Below, piece after piece: positions 47,480 to 57,981 of a DNA stretch of 64,000 nucleotides (positions are counted from its first letter, which is position 1; the number at the start of each line of letters is the position of its first letter). The notes beneath the pieces were generated by a model. The model did not search any database and was not told the origin of the DNA. It saw nothing but the letters and a program-made list of their open reading frames with translations. The DNA is from Symmachiella macrocystis (GTDB lineage: Bacteria > Planctomycetota > Planctomycetia > Planctomycetales > Planctomycetaceae), in assembly GCF_007860075.1 (NCBI RefSeq), contig NZ_SJPP01000002.1:1321917-1385916 (forward strand). Direction: 5' to 3'. Both the position numbers and the translations under genes were made by a program.

Positions 47480-50400
47480 ATGAACAGAATCACCGTTGGT
47501 CTCGCCTTGGTGTTGTGTTCGCTTGTCCCCACCGCTTTGATATCAGCTGCGGAAAAAGACAACGTTCCGATCTTGCGGGTCAATGCCGGCGGTCCGGTCA
47601 GTTTTATCACGTCGTTGGCTTTCAGTCCCGACGGAAAAGTGCTCTACGCCGCTGGACGAGACAAGGTCGTGCATGCTTGGGTGTGGAAGGAAGCTTATGC
47701 AGGCGCCGGCCGATTCGTCTATCAGCCCGAATTGACCTGGCGGGTCCCGGTCGGTCCACGGTTTGAAGGAGCGATCAACGCCATTGCCGTCTCCGATGAT
47801 GGTCGCTGGATCGCCGCTGCCGGACAGGGAAACCAAAGCGATCCCCGCGTGGCCGGACTCCGCGATGACCGTGCGTTGTTGTGGCCCGGTGCGGCAATGA
47901 CGACCGACATGCGGTTGGATGAAGGCATGATCTATGTGTTCGATACCCAAACGCGCAAGGCGATTGCGTTGCGGGAACATCGGGGAGCGGTCGTGGCATT
48001 GAAGTTCGCGCCGCACCGCGCCGGCAAACCGCCGATTTTGGTTTCCGCCGCCGAAGAGTATTCGAAAGGGGATTTCCAAGGCGCGATTCGCGTCTGGAAT
48101 CTTCAACAGCCGAACCGATCCATTTCCGCGCTGGGTGGACTCCCCTCGCCGCAAGGCCGCCGCCCGGGCTTGAGTGTTTGGCATACCGGCGAGAATCCGC
48201 AAGATGTCCAGGTGGCGATCGCCTGGGGCGACAATAACCGCGAAAAACAAACCGGAACATTTCGCGTCTGGGATGCCGCTCAGAAAACGTGGAGCGTGCG
48301 CAGCACAAAACCGCACGCACTGACCGTCGCTGCCGTGCCAGAGAAAAACGCACTGATCACGGCTGTGGCGGGTGATATCGGTGTCTGGCCATTGCCTCCG
48401 GAAAGATTGTTGGGAAATTACCAAAGCTTGGGAACCATTGACCCCCGCGCGATTCCCTTAGCCGTGGCGGAGTTCAAGTCACGCCCTCAGGGCAATCTCG
48501 ATCGGGTCGCCTTTGTGATTGCCGCTCCCACGACCGGCAACCAATGGGAGGTCGGCTTACGTCCCGTCGATTTAAATGCGGAAAGACTGCTGCCTGACGA
48601 GGTTAAACTATGGAGCGGACCGTTGCGGATGGTGAGCATCGCCACGGTGGCAAACGGCGAACTGATGGCGATTAGTGGCAACGGACAAAACGAGGTGCTG
48701 ATTTACCGCACGGGTGACTTGATTGCTGGTGCGCAACAAGCGAAACCCATTCAACGCCTACGCGGGTCGGGACACGCGCAACAATTTGTGGCATTTGCGA
48801 AGCGAGGTGAGAACACGGGGTTGGTCCTAAACGCGAAGCCGCGAACGGCCGCCGGTCAAAATGCACTTCAGGCAAACGATCAAGTCTTTGACATCACCGC
48901 TCGCTCGCTGAGCGCGGAGACCCAAGGTTGGAACATCGTGACTCCCGACCGCGGCGGATGGGACGTGGTTCCGGTCGAGGGGGAGGCTGGGCCGGGACTG
49001 GAATTTCGAAATAATGGCGTACGGCAACAAACACTGGATCTGCAGGCGGACAAGGAATTTGATGGCGTGCGCGTTCTCGATGCGTGGGCAGTCTGCCGGG
49101 CGACGGAGCATTGCCCCGTCCCGGTCGCCGCAGTCGCAACCGAAACGTCGGGGCTGCCGCAATTGAGCTTGTACGACATGCAGAGCGGGCAGGAACTACG
49201 ACGGTTTTCCGGACACGTGGAACCGATCGTCGACATGGCATTTTCTGAGGATGGCCGGCTGCTGGCGACCACGTCGCGCGATCACACGATCTCGGTTTGG
49301 TGGTTGGCCGACATCTCCGACACGCTCTTGGGCAAACATGGATTGATTCGTAAACTAAAACTGAGCGACGACGAAGGGGCGATCATCGTCGATCGTGGTC
49401 TCCCACAACTGCCAAAAGGTAGCCAAATTACTGGAGCTGTGCGGCGCGGTGCCAATGGCGAGGATGTCCCCCTGCCCTTTAAGACAGCCTGGGATTTTTA
49501 CCGCTACGTCTCGCAATTGAAGCCGGGGCAATCGGCGATGATCACGATTGCCGGCCGCGCGCAACCGGTGGCCATCCCCGTTGAACAAGCGACGGACGAG
49601 CGCAAGCCATTGTTCTCGTTGTTCTTCCCCGATGGAGAAGAACCGACATGGATCGGCTGGCATCCGATCGGTAAGTACGATGCACAAGGGCGCAACGCGG
49701 AGTCGAGTCTGGGATGGCATTTTAATACCGGCGATCCGAAGACGCCGGCGCGATTCGCTTCGACGGGAGAATATCGTCGACAAAATTACGCGCCCGGTTT
49801 GCTGGAGCATCTCATCGAGCACGGCACTCCCCCGGTCGCGAAACCGCCCACGCCGAGCATGTCGTTGGAAATTATCGCCCCGCAAGATGGATTGGTTTAC
49901 CAGGATCCGCCGAACCGACACGTGGTGGCCCGCACCGACCAATTGTTGGCCCAGGTGGAAATCATGCGATCTATCGAGAACGCGACCTTAACGGCGGATG
50001 TTTTTCCGGTCGGCAACATCAAATCGCTGCAGTGGCGTTTGGGGCCAGCGAATGCTGAGTTTCATGATTTCTCATTGACCAACGACCTCACTTGGGAAGC
50101 GGATCTTTCGGTCGCCCCTTGGGAAACCGGTGTGCGTGAATTTCTGGTACGGCTGGAAACCGACGAATTGCCACCGCGCGTTTTTGAAATCAAACAACAG
50201 CTCCGATTTCAGCGTCCTGCGCCCACCATCAACTTGAACGTACCTCAAGCCCACACCCGAACGCCGGTTAAGAAGTTTGCATTCACTGGGGACATTGTCG
50301 ACCGTGCGGATGATATCAACGCCACCATCAAAATCACCACCTGGAACGACGGACAACCACAGACCAAGACGATCGGCCCCAAACTGTTCGCCCAAGAGGA

Positions 50401-52930
50401 ACTCAAGGCAGTCCTTGAGCACGCAGTCGATTTGTCAGCGGGCGCCAACCGGTTCGAAGTCATTGCGACTAACGCGCATGCCATGTCGGGCTATGAGGAC
50501 ATCGAAACTGTGCGGAGCGTGTTCACTGTCGAATTCGTCGAATCGGGTCCGCCGGTCATTACGATTTCGTCTGTGGAGGAGATCGACGGACGCAGCGGAC
50601 TCAAGTTTCCCACCGGGACGGTGACCGTTGAAACGCCCGAGGTGAAGCTGACCGGCCGGATTGAAGCGGACGCGGGATTGGAATCCGCCGAGCTTATGGT
50701 GCTCCGCAGCGACAAGATCGTGATGACGGAAAAACTGGCGGTCGACTCGTCGAATATTGATGTCGTCAACACCGTGAAACTTGAACCGGGTCTGCAAACG
50801 ATTCGACTGCAGGCGACGACTAAGGGAGGACGAACGGACCAGTTCGACTTGCACGTCAATTATATTCCGCCCACACCGTATGTCTTGTTAACCAGCCCGA
50901 AGAGACGCAAGGTTTCCCTGACCTCGCCGGTCGCTCCACAGGTGGAAATCGAAGCGTCGTTGTTATCCGCGTCGGGTGTGTCTTTGACCGATCAGCAACT
51001 CGACAAGACGGCGATGATTTTTGTGAACGGTGCGCGGATCGAAACGGCCCCGCGGATTGAAACGTCACCGAACAATCCACGGCGAGGTGTCTTACGTGCC
51101 ACGATCGATGTTCAGCGGGGCGATAATCGCGTGGAACTGGTTTTAAAAAATCAATGGGGCGGCGAGTCGCGGACGACGTTATGCGACGTGCGTTACAAAA
51201 TTCCGCCGCAGATTAGTGAGATCACGCTCAAACAAACGCAATTCCCCAACGCGGCAGCCCACTGCGAAGTGCGGTCACCCATTGAACTGGATGCACCGAC
51301 AATTACAGTGTCGCGAAATGGTCAAACGCTTTCCAAGGATCTGTATCGTGTAGAACAAGCCGCCGAGGGAACGGGACTCTGGCGAGTGACAGCCCCGGAG
51401 ATTCCGCTCGTGGAAGGCAAGAACAGCCTGGTGGTTATCGCAAAGAACCGGGACGGGCAAATTGAACGCAGCAGTAACGAAACGGTGGTCAAAGCGCCGC
51501 CGCCCGTCCCGACAGTGCGGATCCTCAGTCCCTCGACCGATCAAGCGATTCAGACAACGCGCGTCTCGGTGGCATTCACGGTACGGTCTGAAAGTCTGTT
51601 GAAAGGGGTCGAACTGATTACGCGTTGCCCGGCGAAGGGCAAAGAAGAACGGCATCCACTCCCCACTGAAGATCTGCCTAATGATAAAAATGAATTTGGT
51701 GAGTATGAACTGACCCAGGATTTTGAGGTCACGCTTGAACCGGGTGAGATGAACGAAATCTTGTTGGAAGCCACCAACGACGGAGGCATCTCCGCGCCGC
51801 TCAATCCGGTACGGCTGAATATCCTGCAGGAACCGGTTCGCGTGGTGATTGACAAAATCGACGTGCCGACTGGCGAAGGGAAGCCGCTCAAAACCTTATT
51901 CCAAGCCGGCCGCAATGTGTTTGACCGGCCTGCTGAGGAAGGTCAGGTGCAACTTTCAGGGCATGTGGAATGGAGTTCCCCGGCTGCGGCGCCGTCGTTG
52001 CACAAACGCTTTGTGAGAGTATCGGTCAACGGTTTTCTACGCACGGCGGAGCTGGATCTCTCTCAAGTCAAAAATGGCCGGGCTGAATTTGCGGTCCCGG
52101 TGGTGCTCAATCGAGCGCAGGAAAACCGCATTCGCATTCACCTGCCCCAAGCAGCCGTTGAAATGGTGCCGCCCTATTACGCTGATTGTACAAAACCGGA
52201 AACGCGGCAGCACTTGCACCTAGTGGTCGTGGGAGTGGCCAAAGACACGGAGGTCGAGGGGCGTCCGGCTGACGAAGCATTGTTGTTGAATGAAACGCGG
52301 GGGGCATTCCAAGTACGTGACGAGAAAAACAACGCCTTTACTGCACATACCATTCATCCGCTCGTGGGCGAAAATGCCACGATCACGTCGGTTCGCCGAC
52401 AATTACGTAAGGTCAAACGCGAGATGGATCGACGCGTCTTAAAAAGAGAGCCCAACGATGTGATCATTTTTGTTTACAAAGGTAAGGAAGTGGCCGGTGC
52501 CGATGAGGGCGACTATGTCTTGGCGACGCACGACAACTGGGTTTCTCCTCAAAGCAATGAATCGGCTATCTCTCGGAGATGGTTGAACCGGCACTTCAAT
52601 AATATGCCGGGCGCCCATCTAGTGTTCCTGGAATCCCGACCCGGACCGATCAATGCGGCCAACGGAAATTTTTCGGGCGTACATCGCTTGCCGGATCAAG
52701 GAATGTTGGGGTTTCTGCGCCTTGTGCAAGGTGGAGATCAACCGGGATCGAATCTACTGCTCGCCGTTGAGCAATTTATGGTGAACGTCGTCAATCAAGG
52801 GGCAACCACGGTGCAATTGGGGACGCTTCACGATGCCCTTGGCAAATCCGATGTGCTGAGCGCCATGGCGTATGAATCAGTCGTCCACGAGGATCTGCGT
52901 AGCTTGGTACTGCTCGAACAAAAGAATTGA
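47480..52930 (+). CDS. Giant secreted WD40 / Ig-like protein with degenerate caspase-fold C-terminus
   Basis: This 1816-residue protein has a signal peptide (about 1-24) and beta-propeller repeats (WD40-type, e.g. FSPDGKVLYAAGRDKVVHAW near 49 and FSEDGRLLATTSRDHTISVW near 592). A module W..IGKYD...GWHFNTG near 722-760 is often found before caspase domains in such proteins. A long series of Ig-like beta domains follows (about 790-1560). The last 240 residues (from LHLVVVGV near 1577) follow the peptidase C14 plan: NATITSV, then DVIIFVYKGKE, then LVFLESRPG. The catalytic His (GHG) and Cys (DACHSG) positions read KGKE (1667-1670) and ESRPG (1718-1722). It is therefore probably inactive as a protease. 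The gene follows the membrane kinase. Confidence 0.85.
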   Translation: MNRITVGLALVLCSLVPTALISAAEKDNVPILRVNAGGPVSFITSLAFSPDGKVLYAAGRDKVVHAWVWKEAYAGAGRFVYQPELTWRVPVGPRFEGAINAIAVSDDGRWIAAAGQGNQSDPRVAGLRDDRALLWPGAAMTTDMRLDEGMIYVFDTQTRKAIALREHRGAVVALKFAPHRAGKPPILVSAAEEYSKGDFQGAIRVWNLQQPNRSISALGGLPSPQGRRPGLSVWHTGENPQDVQVAIAWGDNNREKQTGTFRVWDAAQKTWSVRSTKPHALTVAAVPEKNALITAVAGDIGVWPLPPERLLGNYQSLGTIDPRAIPLAVAEFKSRPQGNLDRVAFVIAAPTTGNQWEVGLRPVDLNAERLLPDEVKLWSGPLRMVSIATVANGELMAISGNGQNEVLIYRTGDLIAGAQQAKPIQRLRGSGHAQQFVAFAKRGENTGLVLNAKPRTAAGQNALQANDQVFDITARSLSAETQGWNIVTPDRGGWDVVPVEGEAGPGLEFRNNGVRQQTLDLQADKEFDGVRVLDAWAVCRATEHCPVPVAAVATETSGLPQLSLYDMQSGQELRRFSGHVEPIVDMAFSEDGRLLATTSRDHTISVWWLADISDTLLGKHGLIRKLKLSDDEGAIIVDRGLPQLPKGSQITGAVRRGANGEDVPLPFKTAWDFYRYVSQLKPGQSAMITIAGRAQPVAIPVEQATDERKPLFSLFFPDGEEPTWIGWHPIGKYDAQGRNAESSLGWHFNTGDPKTPARFASTGEYRRQNYAPGLLEHLIEHGTPPVAKPPTPSMSLEIIAPQDGLVYQDPPNRHVVARTDQLLAQVEIMRSIENATLTADVFPVGNIKSLQWRLGPANAEFHDFSLTNDLTWEADLSVAPWETGVREFLVRLETDELPPRVFEIKQQLRFQRPAPTINLNVPQAHTRTPVKKFAFTGDIVDRADDINATIKITTWNDGQPQTKTIGPKLFAQEELKAVLEHAVDLSAGANRFEVIATNAHAMSGYEDIETVRSVFTVEFVESGPPVITISSVEEIDGRSGLKFPTGTVTVETPEVKLTGRIEADAGLESAELMVLRSDKIVMTEKLAVDSSNIDVVNTVKLEPGLQTIRLQATTKGGRTDQFDLHVNYIPPTPYVLLTSPKRRKVSLTSPVAPQVEIEASLLSASGVSLTDQQLDKTAMIFVNGARIETAPRIETSPNNPRRGVLRATIDVQRGDNRVELVLKNQWGGESRTTLCDVRYKIPPQISEITLKQTQFPNAAAHCEVRSPIELDAPTITVSRNGQTLSKDLYRVEQAAEGTGLWRVTAPEIPLVEGKNSLVVIAKNRDGQIERSSNETVVKAPPPVPTVRILSPSTDQAIQTTRVSVAFTVRSESLLKGVELITRCPAKGKEERHPLPTEDLPNDKNEFGEYELTQDFEVTLEPGEMNEILLEATNDGGISAPLNPVRLNILQEPVRVVIDKIDVPTGEGKPLKTLFQAGRNVFDRPAEEGQVQLSGHVEWSSPAAAPSLHKRFVRVSVNGFLRTAELDLSQVKNGRAEFAVPVVLNRAQENRIRIHLPQAAVEMVPPYYADCTKPETRQHLHLVVVGVAKDTEVEGRPADEALLLNETRGAFQVRDEKNNAFTAHTIHPLVGENATITSVRRQLRKVKREMDRRVLKREPNDVIIFVYKGKEVAGADEGDYVLATHDNWVSPQSNESAISRRWLNRHFNNMPGAHLVFLESRPGPINAANGNFSGVHRLPDQGMLGFLRLVQGGDQPGSNLLLAVEQFMVNVVNQGATTVQLGTLHDALGKSDVLSAMAYESVVHEDLRSLVLLEQKN

Positions 52931-52952
52931 GAGAACCATTCGAGGATGCACC

Positions 52953-53873
52953 CTACTCTTGGTCGTCGGCCAATTCGACCGAATCCTCTGGTTCGCGGGA
53001 CTTGATCAATGTGACTTCGTTCCCTTTGTCGTTGTAGGTCACTTCATCGGCGAAGGCCTGCATCAGCATGACTCCGCGTCCGCCCGGTTTTTCCAAGTTG
53101 GCAGCATCGGTGGGATCGGGCAGCAAGGCAGGATCGAAGCCGGGTCCTTCGTCGCGGATGGTGAATATGGCTTGGCCGCGCGTCATCTGCACCCGCACAT
53201 GAATCCGCCGATCCTGGTAAGGGGATTGCTTGGTCCGCTCTTGAGCGAGCGCATAAAACGCCTTGTGATCGTGTTCTCGCAATTCCGCTTCAAGCTCTAA
53301 ATTGCCGTGATAGAATGCGTTCACTAAGGCTTCTTCGATGGCGATCCCAACTTGAATTCTTTCAGATTGCCCACAAACGCCCATGCGGATGATCGTTTTT
53401 TGCAGATGGTTTACTAACGACGAAACTAGTGCCAGATCATTTTCAAGCACATACGATGTGTCGAGGGACGTGATTTTGCGAGCCAGCCGCGTGTCCGAAC
53501 GATCTTGCTGTGAGGCGGCCGTCACGCGGTTGATGATCTCCGTCAAATCCTGCGCTAACTTCCGTTTGGGAACGTAACTCACGGCGCCACAATGTAGGGC
53601 CTTCACGGCGATCTCCTCGCTGCCCTGCGCGGTCATTAAAACCACGGGGATCAGCGGGTAGAGCGTTTTGACCTGTTTGACGAGTTCCAAGCCGTCCATG
53701 TTGGGCATCTGCATATCGGTGACGACCATATCGGGGATGTGCAATTCGATCTGCTCGAGAGCGTCGACACCATCCTCGGCATAGTAAATCGTGGCATCCG
53801 ATGTTTTTTCCAACAAGCCTCCCGCCAATCGCCGATCGACCGCCGAGTCATCCACGACCAAAATGCTTGTCAT
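52953..53873 (-). CDS. Response regulator with C-terminal RsbW-like ATPase domain
   Basis: This 306-residue protein has a receiver domain (about 1-120) with ILVVDDS, phosphate acceptor D53 in VVTDMQMPNMDG and conserved Thr (MTAQG) and Lys (VPKRK). A HATPase_c domain of the anti-sigma/serine-kinase type follows (about 160-290), with the N-box EEALVNAFYHGN and G1 box DEGPGFDP. This architecture suggests a phospho-switched anti-sigma or partner-switching regulator. The adjacent gene, a hybrid kinase with two receivers and an HPt domain, reads in the same direction 229 bases upstream and is the natural phosphodonor candidate. Confidence 0.9.
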   Translation of the reverse strand: MTSILVVDDSAVDRRLAGGLLEKTSDATIYYAEDGVDALEQIELHIPDMVVTDMQMPNMDGLELVKQVKTLYPLIPVVLMTAQGSEEIAVKALHCGAVSYVPKRKLAQDLTEIINRVTAASQQDRSDTRLARKITSLDTSYVLENDLALVSSLVNHLQKTIIRMGVCGQSERIQVGIAIEEALVNAFYHGNLELEAELREHDHKAFYALAQERTKQSPYQDRRIHVRVQMTRGQAIFTIRDEGPGFDPALLPDPTDAANLEKPGGRGVMLMQAFADEVTYNDKGNEVTLIKSREPEDSVELADDQE

Positions 53874-54102
53874 GCGTTTGCTCCTGTTGTGTTTTCGTCA
53901 CCGTAGATCCGTCTGGGTTGTCTCTTTTGCGTCCTTCATGGCGACACTAATCGCCAATCCCGTCACTTCCGTTGTAACGACTCATCCTGCTCCTGAAGAT
54001 TCTATCGGAAACCGCCGCAAATTTCAGGTCTGTCACTCACCTCAAGTTTACATGCTACGCCCGTGCAAGCAATCCCGCTAATAACTACCGACACATTCCT
54101 CC

Positions 54103-57100
54103 TTATGGGTCGCCCAACGAATCAGGATTGACGATGAAAGCCTTCAGTTCTCGCAGGACATTGGCGATCATCGGCTTCAACCCCTCATAAATTTCCGCCG
54201 CCTTGATGAGGTTTCCCTCCCCGGCTGTGGCTTCCACCTCGGCGGCGACTTCCATTGGGACAACGGCGCCGAACATCCGCATGCCGCCTTTGATGGTATG
54301 CGCGGCGCGGCTGAGTTCGCGTCCATCGCCCGAAGCGATCGAGGACTCGACGAGAGCCTCCAATTGCGGGCATTCCTCAACGAACGCGGCAGTCACGTCG
54401 CGCAACAGTTCTCGATCTTGATCCACATTTTCCAGCGCCACCGACCAGTCGGGCGCGCCGTTGGCCGGCGGGGCGGTTTCTGACGTCTGAACAGGCTCGG
54501 CGGCGGATTGAGAGCTTGAGCCGACCAGGGATTCCATGGCGGCGAACAATTCACGGCCGCGGACCGGTTTCGCGAGATAGGCATCCATACCGGCCTCAAG
54601 ACAATGTTCCTTGTCCCCTTTCATGGCCTGAGCGGTCATGGCGATAATGGGAACATGCTGCCCGGTCCCCTCCTCGCGTTTGCGAATGACACGTGTCGCT
54701 TCCAATCCATCCATTTCCGGCATTTGTACATCCATGAGAATCAAATCGAAGTCGCGAATTTTGGAGACTTCGACTGCTTCTCTGCCATTGTTTGCCACAA
54801 TGACATTGTGTTCTTGTTTCTGTAATAATCCCAAGGCAAGTTTTTGGTTATACGGACTGTCCTCGACCAATAACACATTCAAACGGCGAATGGGGGTTGG
54901 TTCGTGATCGCCCAAGTCCCCCACGACGATGTCGACGCCCGTTCCATCCATGACTGCTAAAATTGTATCCAGCAATTCCGATTGATTGAGCGGTTTCATC
55001 AAATAGGCTGTCGCTCCGACCTGCTCGCAGCGTGCGACATCGGCAGAACGATCTCCAGGGCTGAGCATCATGATGAGGGGCGGTTTGCTTCGGCCGAATT
55101 GGCTCATGATGGTTTCACACAAATTGAATCCATCGAGACCAGGCATATGGGCATCGACTAAATACAAGTTGTGCGGTTGCTGCGACTGCGTGGCCTGGTC
55201 CAGTAACGGAATTGCCTCTTCGCCATTTGCCGCCAGATCAGGCTGAATTCCCCAGCTTTCTAGGGTGTCGCGTATGGAGTTGAGATTGGCGGCGTTGTCG
55301 TCAACGACCAGCATTCGCAACCCCTGCAAATCCGAACTCCCTGTGGCAACCGAAATGCCGGAATTGGTCAGTGTGCCGAAACTTGCGGTGAAATGAAACG
55401 TGGTTCCCTCTCCCGGTTCGCTTTCAACCCAAATTCGCCCTCCGAGGAGTTCCACCAGTCGCGCGGAAATCGCCAACCCCAGTCCTGTGCCGCCGAACTT
55501 GCGCGAAATGGAACTATCTAGCTGTTCAAAGGCCCCGAAGATGTGCCTTTGTTTTTCGATGGGGATGCCTTCTCCTGTATCACTGACGGCGACGTGGAGG
55601 ACGACCTTTCGATCAGTACTGGATTCGGTCCCGACTCGGACCACCACTTGGCCTGCACCGGTGAATTTTATGGCGTTGCCGATCAGATTGACCAAGATCT
55701 GCCGCAAACGAGATTGGTCCCCAACAATGCGTTCCGGCACGCCGGGAACGACATGGGTGACTAACTCCAACTCATTTTGGTGAGCCTGAACCGCTAGAGC
55801 CTTCATTGCCCCGCCGACGCAATCCCGCAGACCGAACTCCACCTTTTCGATTTCGAGTTTCCCCGCCTCGATTTTTGAAAAATCTAAGATGTCGTTGATG
55901 AGCTTCAACAACGCTTCGGACGAATCCAGAACGATGGACAGGTATTCCCGTTGTTCGCGGGTGAGCGTCGTATCGAGTACCAATTCCGACATGCCGATAA
56001 TGGCATTCATCGGCGTGCGGATTTCGTGGCTCATGTTGGCCAGGAAATTTCCTTTGGCCCGATTGGCCGCATCCGCTGCGCGCAGCGCAACCTGGAGTTC
56101 GGCCTCGACCTGTTTTTGCTCCGTCATGTCGACGATAAAGCTAATCGCTTCTTGCCAATGCTCCGAAAGTGCCGTCACGCCGACAAGCACCGGAATTCGG
56201 CTGCCGTCTTTGCGAATGTATTCCTTTTCCCAGGGAACGCAGACCTCATTCTTCATCAATTCCGCCAACGCGCGATTGTCGGCGTCATAATACTCCGGAG
56301 GCGTCAAATGCTTCCAGCGAATCCGCCCCGCCTCCAAATCTTCGCGGGTATATCCGACCATTTCCAAAAACAGATCGTTGGCCTCTTCGATCCGTTTGTT
56401 CAAGTCGGTAACGACAATGCCAATAATGTTCGACTCCACCAACCGGCGAAAGCGGTCGTTGCTGTGTCGCAATTCTTCCTGAATTTTTCGGCGGCGGGTA
56501 ATATCCTCCGCCACACCGGCAATGCGATAGACGTTTCCACCTTCATCATGGACGGGAAACCCGCGATCCCGAATCCAGCGTATTTCTCCGTCGGGGCGGA
56601 TGATGCGGTATTGTTCGTCATAGACACCCGTCACCGCCCGTCCTAGAAATGCAGACTCGACACGCGGGCGGTCCTCTTCATGAATCGATTCCATCCATTG
56701 CCGCGGATTTTGATAAAGCTCATCGGTGGACAATGCCCAAATCTCGGAATAGGCCGGGCTGACATAGACCATTTCTTCGCCGTTGAGCGACGTGATCCAA
56801 AAGACCTCGCGGATATTCTCCGCCAATTGGCGAAACCGGGTTTCACTGACATGAGCCGCTTCTTCAGCCCGCTTTTTGTCCGAGACATCCCAAAAAACCC
56901 CCTGCACGCCGACGACATTTCCGTCCGCGTCCCTGACCGGAGCTTTGAGAACATGCACGTAGATCGTCTCGCCATCCAGTCCGCGGTTCTCCTCCACATC
57001 TTCGTAAGTCTCACCGGTACTGAACACCTTGGCATCATCGGCAGTGAATTTGTCCGCTAACTCCTTGGGAAATAGATCGTAGTCGGTTTTGCCTATAAAC

Positions 57101-57747
57101 TCGTCCATCGTGATGCCCAGCAAATCACAACAGCGCTGATTCCCGAATACGATGCGGCCGGTCAAATCCTTGCAGAAAAAGTGCAACGGCAAACTTTCCA
57201 CCAACGACTGATAACGAGCTTCGGTGTGCCGCAACAGATTCGCCTGTTCGACCTGATAGGCGGACTCGATGATTGCAAAATCCATATCCAGAATTTTGGT
57301 CAGCGACTCCACGGTCGACACAAATCGGTCCACATCGTCGCTGCAGCATTGCTGCAGAACGCGAATCAGGGCGATGCGGACGCGCGACAGTCCGCTGGTG
57401 GTCTGGAATTCATCCAAGCCAAATGCGACATGCTGTGCGCCAAATTGAAACCGCCGCTCAACATAGGAAAGGTCATAAGGCCCGTCACAAAACTCGCGTA
57501 ACCAATTTTCCAACGCGGAGACGAGATTGTCGATGTCCCGCAAGGAGAACCGTGCCGAATCGTCAGGATTCAAATGCAGTCCCAGACCATTTCGGAAACG
57601 GTCAATGATCGCCGGGATGTGTTGCGCCAATGGTCCACGCACGTGCCGAAGCCGCTCTTCGTCGGCATTGCTCCAACCCATGTCGGCTTGCAATTTTTGA
57701 TAGCGAGCAAAGAGTTGCGAAAGTTCGGGCGACATCTGATTGATCAT
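54103..57747 (-). CDS. Globin-coupled hybrid sensor histidine kinase with PAS, receiver and HPt domains
   Basis: This 1214-residue protein has an N-terminal protoglobin-like sensor (about 1-165), with the proximal His candidate H106 in FGAQHVAFGL. Three PAS domains follow (about 175-295, 300-425 and 430-555). HisKA (H574 in MSHEIRTPMN) and HATPase_c come next. There are two receivers (D865 in LVDAHMPG, D1006 in LMDVQMPE) and an HPt domain (H1150 in AAHTIKGG). The relay His-Asp-Asp-His is complete. A haem-bound globin would make it an oxygen or NO sensor; haem binding is inference from the motif. It probably signals to the response regulator encoded next to it. Confidence 0.93.
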   Translation of the reverse strand: MINQMSPELSQLFARYQKLQADMGWSNADEERLRHVRGPLAQHIPAIIDRFRNGLGLHLNPDDSARFSLRDIDNLVSALENWLREFCDGPYDLSYVERRFQFGAQHVAFGLDEFQTTSGLSRVRIALIRVLQQCCSDDVDRFVSTVESLTKILDMDFAIIESAYQVEQANLLRHTEARYQSLVESLPLHFFCKDLTGRIVFGNQRCCDLLGITMDEFIGKTDYDLFPKELADKFTADDAKVFSTGETYEDVEENRGLDGETIYVHVLKAPVRDADGNVVGVQGVFWDVSDKKRAEEAAHVSETRFRQLAENIREVFWITSLNGEEMVYVSPAYSEIWALSTDELYQNPRQWMESIHEEDRPRVESAFLGRAVTGVYDEQYRIIRPDGEIRWIRDRGFPVHDEGGNVYRIAGVAEDITRRRKIQEELRHSNDRFRRLVESNIIGIVVTDLNKRIEEANDLFLEMVGYTREDLEAGRIRWKHLTPPEYYDADNRALAELMKNEVCVPWEKEYIRKDGSRIPVLVGVTALSEHWQEAISFIVDMTEQKQVEAELQVALRAADAANRAKGNFLANMSHEIRTPMNAIIGMSELVLDTTLTREQREYLSIVLDSSEALLKLINDILDFSKIEAGKLEIEKVEFGLRDCVGGAMKALAVQAHQNELELVTHVVPGVPERIVGDQSRLRQILVNLIGNAIKFTGAGQVVVRVGTESSTDRKVVLHVAVSDTGEGIPIEKQRHIFGAFEQLDSSISRKFGGTGLGLAISARLVELLGGRIWVESEPGEGTTFHFTASFGTLTNSGISVATGSSDLQGLRMLVVDDNAANLNSIRDTLESWGIQPDLAANGEEAIPLLDQATQSQQPHNLYLVDAHMPGLDGFNLCETIMSQFGRSKPPLIMMLSPGDRSADVARCEQVGATAYLMKPLNQSELLDTILAVMDGTGVDIVVGDLGDHEPTPIRRLNVLLVEDSPYNQKLALGLLQKQEHNVIVANNGREAVEVSKIRDFDLILMDVQMPEMDGLEATRVIRKREEGTGQHVPIIAMTAQAMKGDKEHCLEAGMDAYLAKPVRGRELFAAMESLVGSSSQSAAEPVQTSETAPPANGAPDWSVALENVDQDRELLRDVTAAFVEECPQLEALVESSIASGDGRELSRAAHTIKGGMRMFGAVVPMEVAAEVEATAGEGNLIKAAEIYEGLKPMIANVLRELKAFIVNPDSLGDP

Positions 57748-57981
57748 CCTCGTAATTGACGTCTTGTCCCGTTTGTTTTATGGCGATGGAAATCCCGGCC
57801 AAGCGAACCAACAGGCAGACTGCCAGTTCTCCGCTTATTGATGGTACACTGACACATTACGGCTAGCAAAGCGAATTCGGCGGCAGAGACAATTTGCATC
57901 AATGAGTTATAATGCATCCGCCGCGCTTCACCGTCCATTTTGCCCCTCCTTTTAATGCCAACCACTGGAGTTCACGAATCC

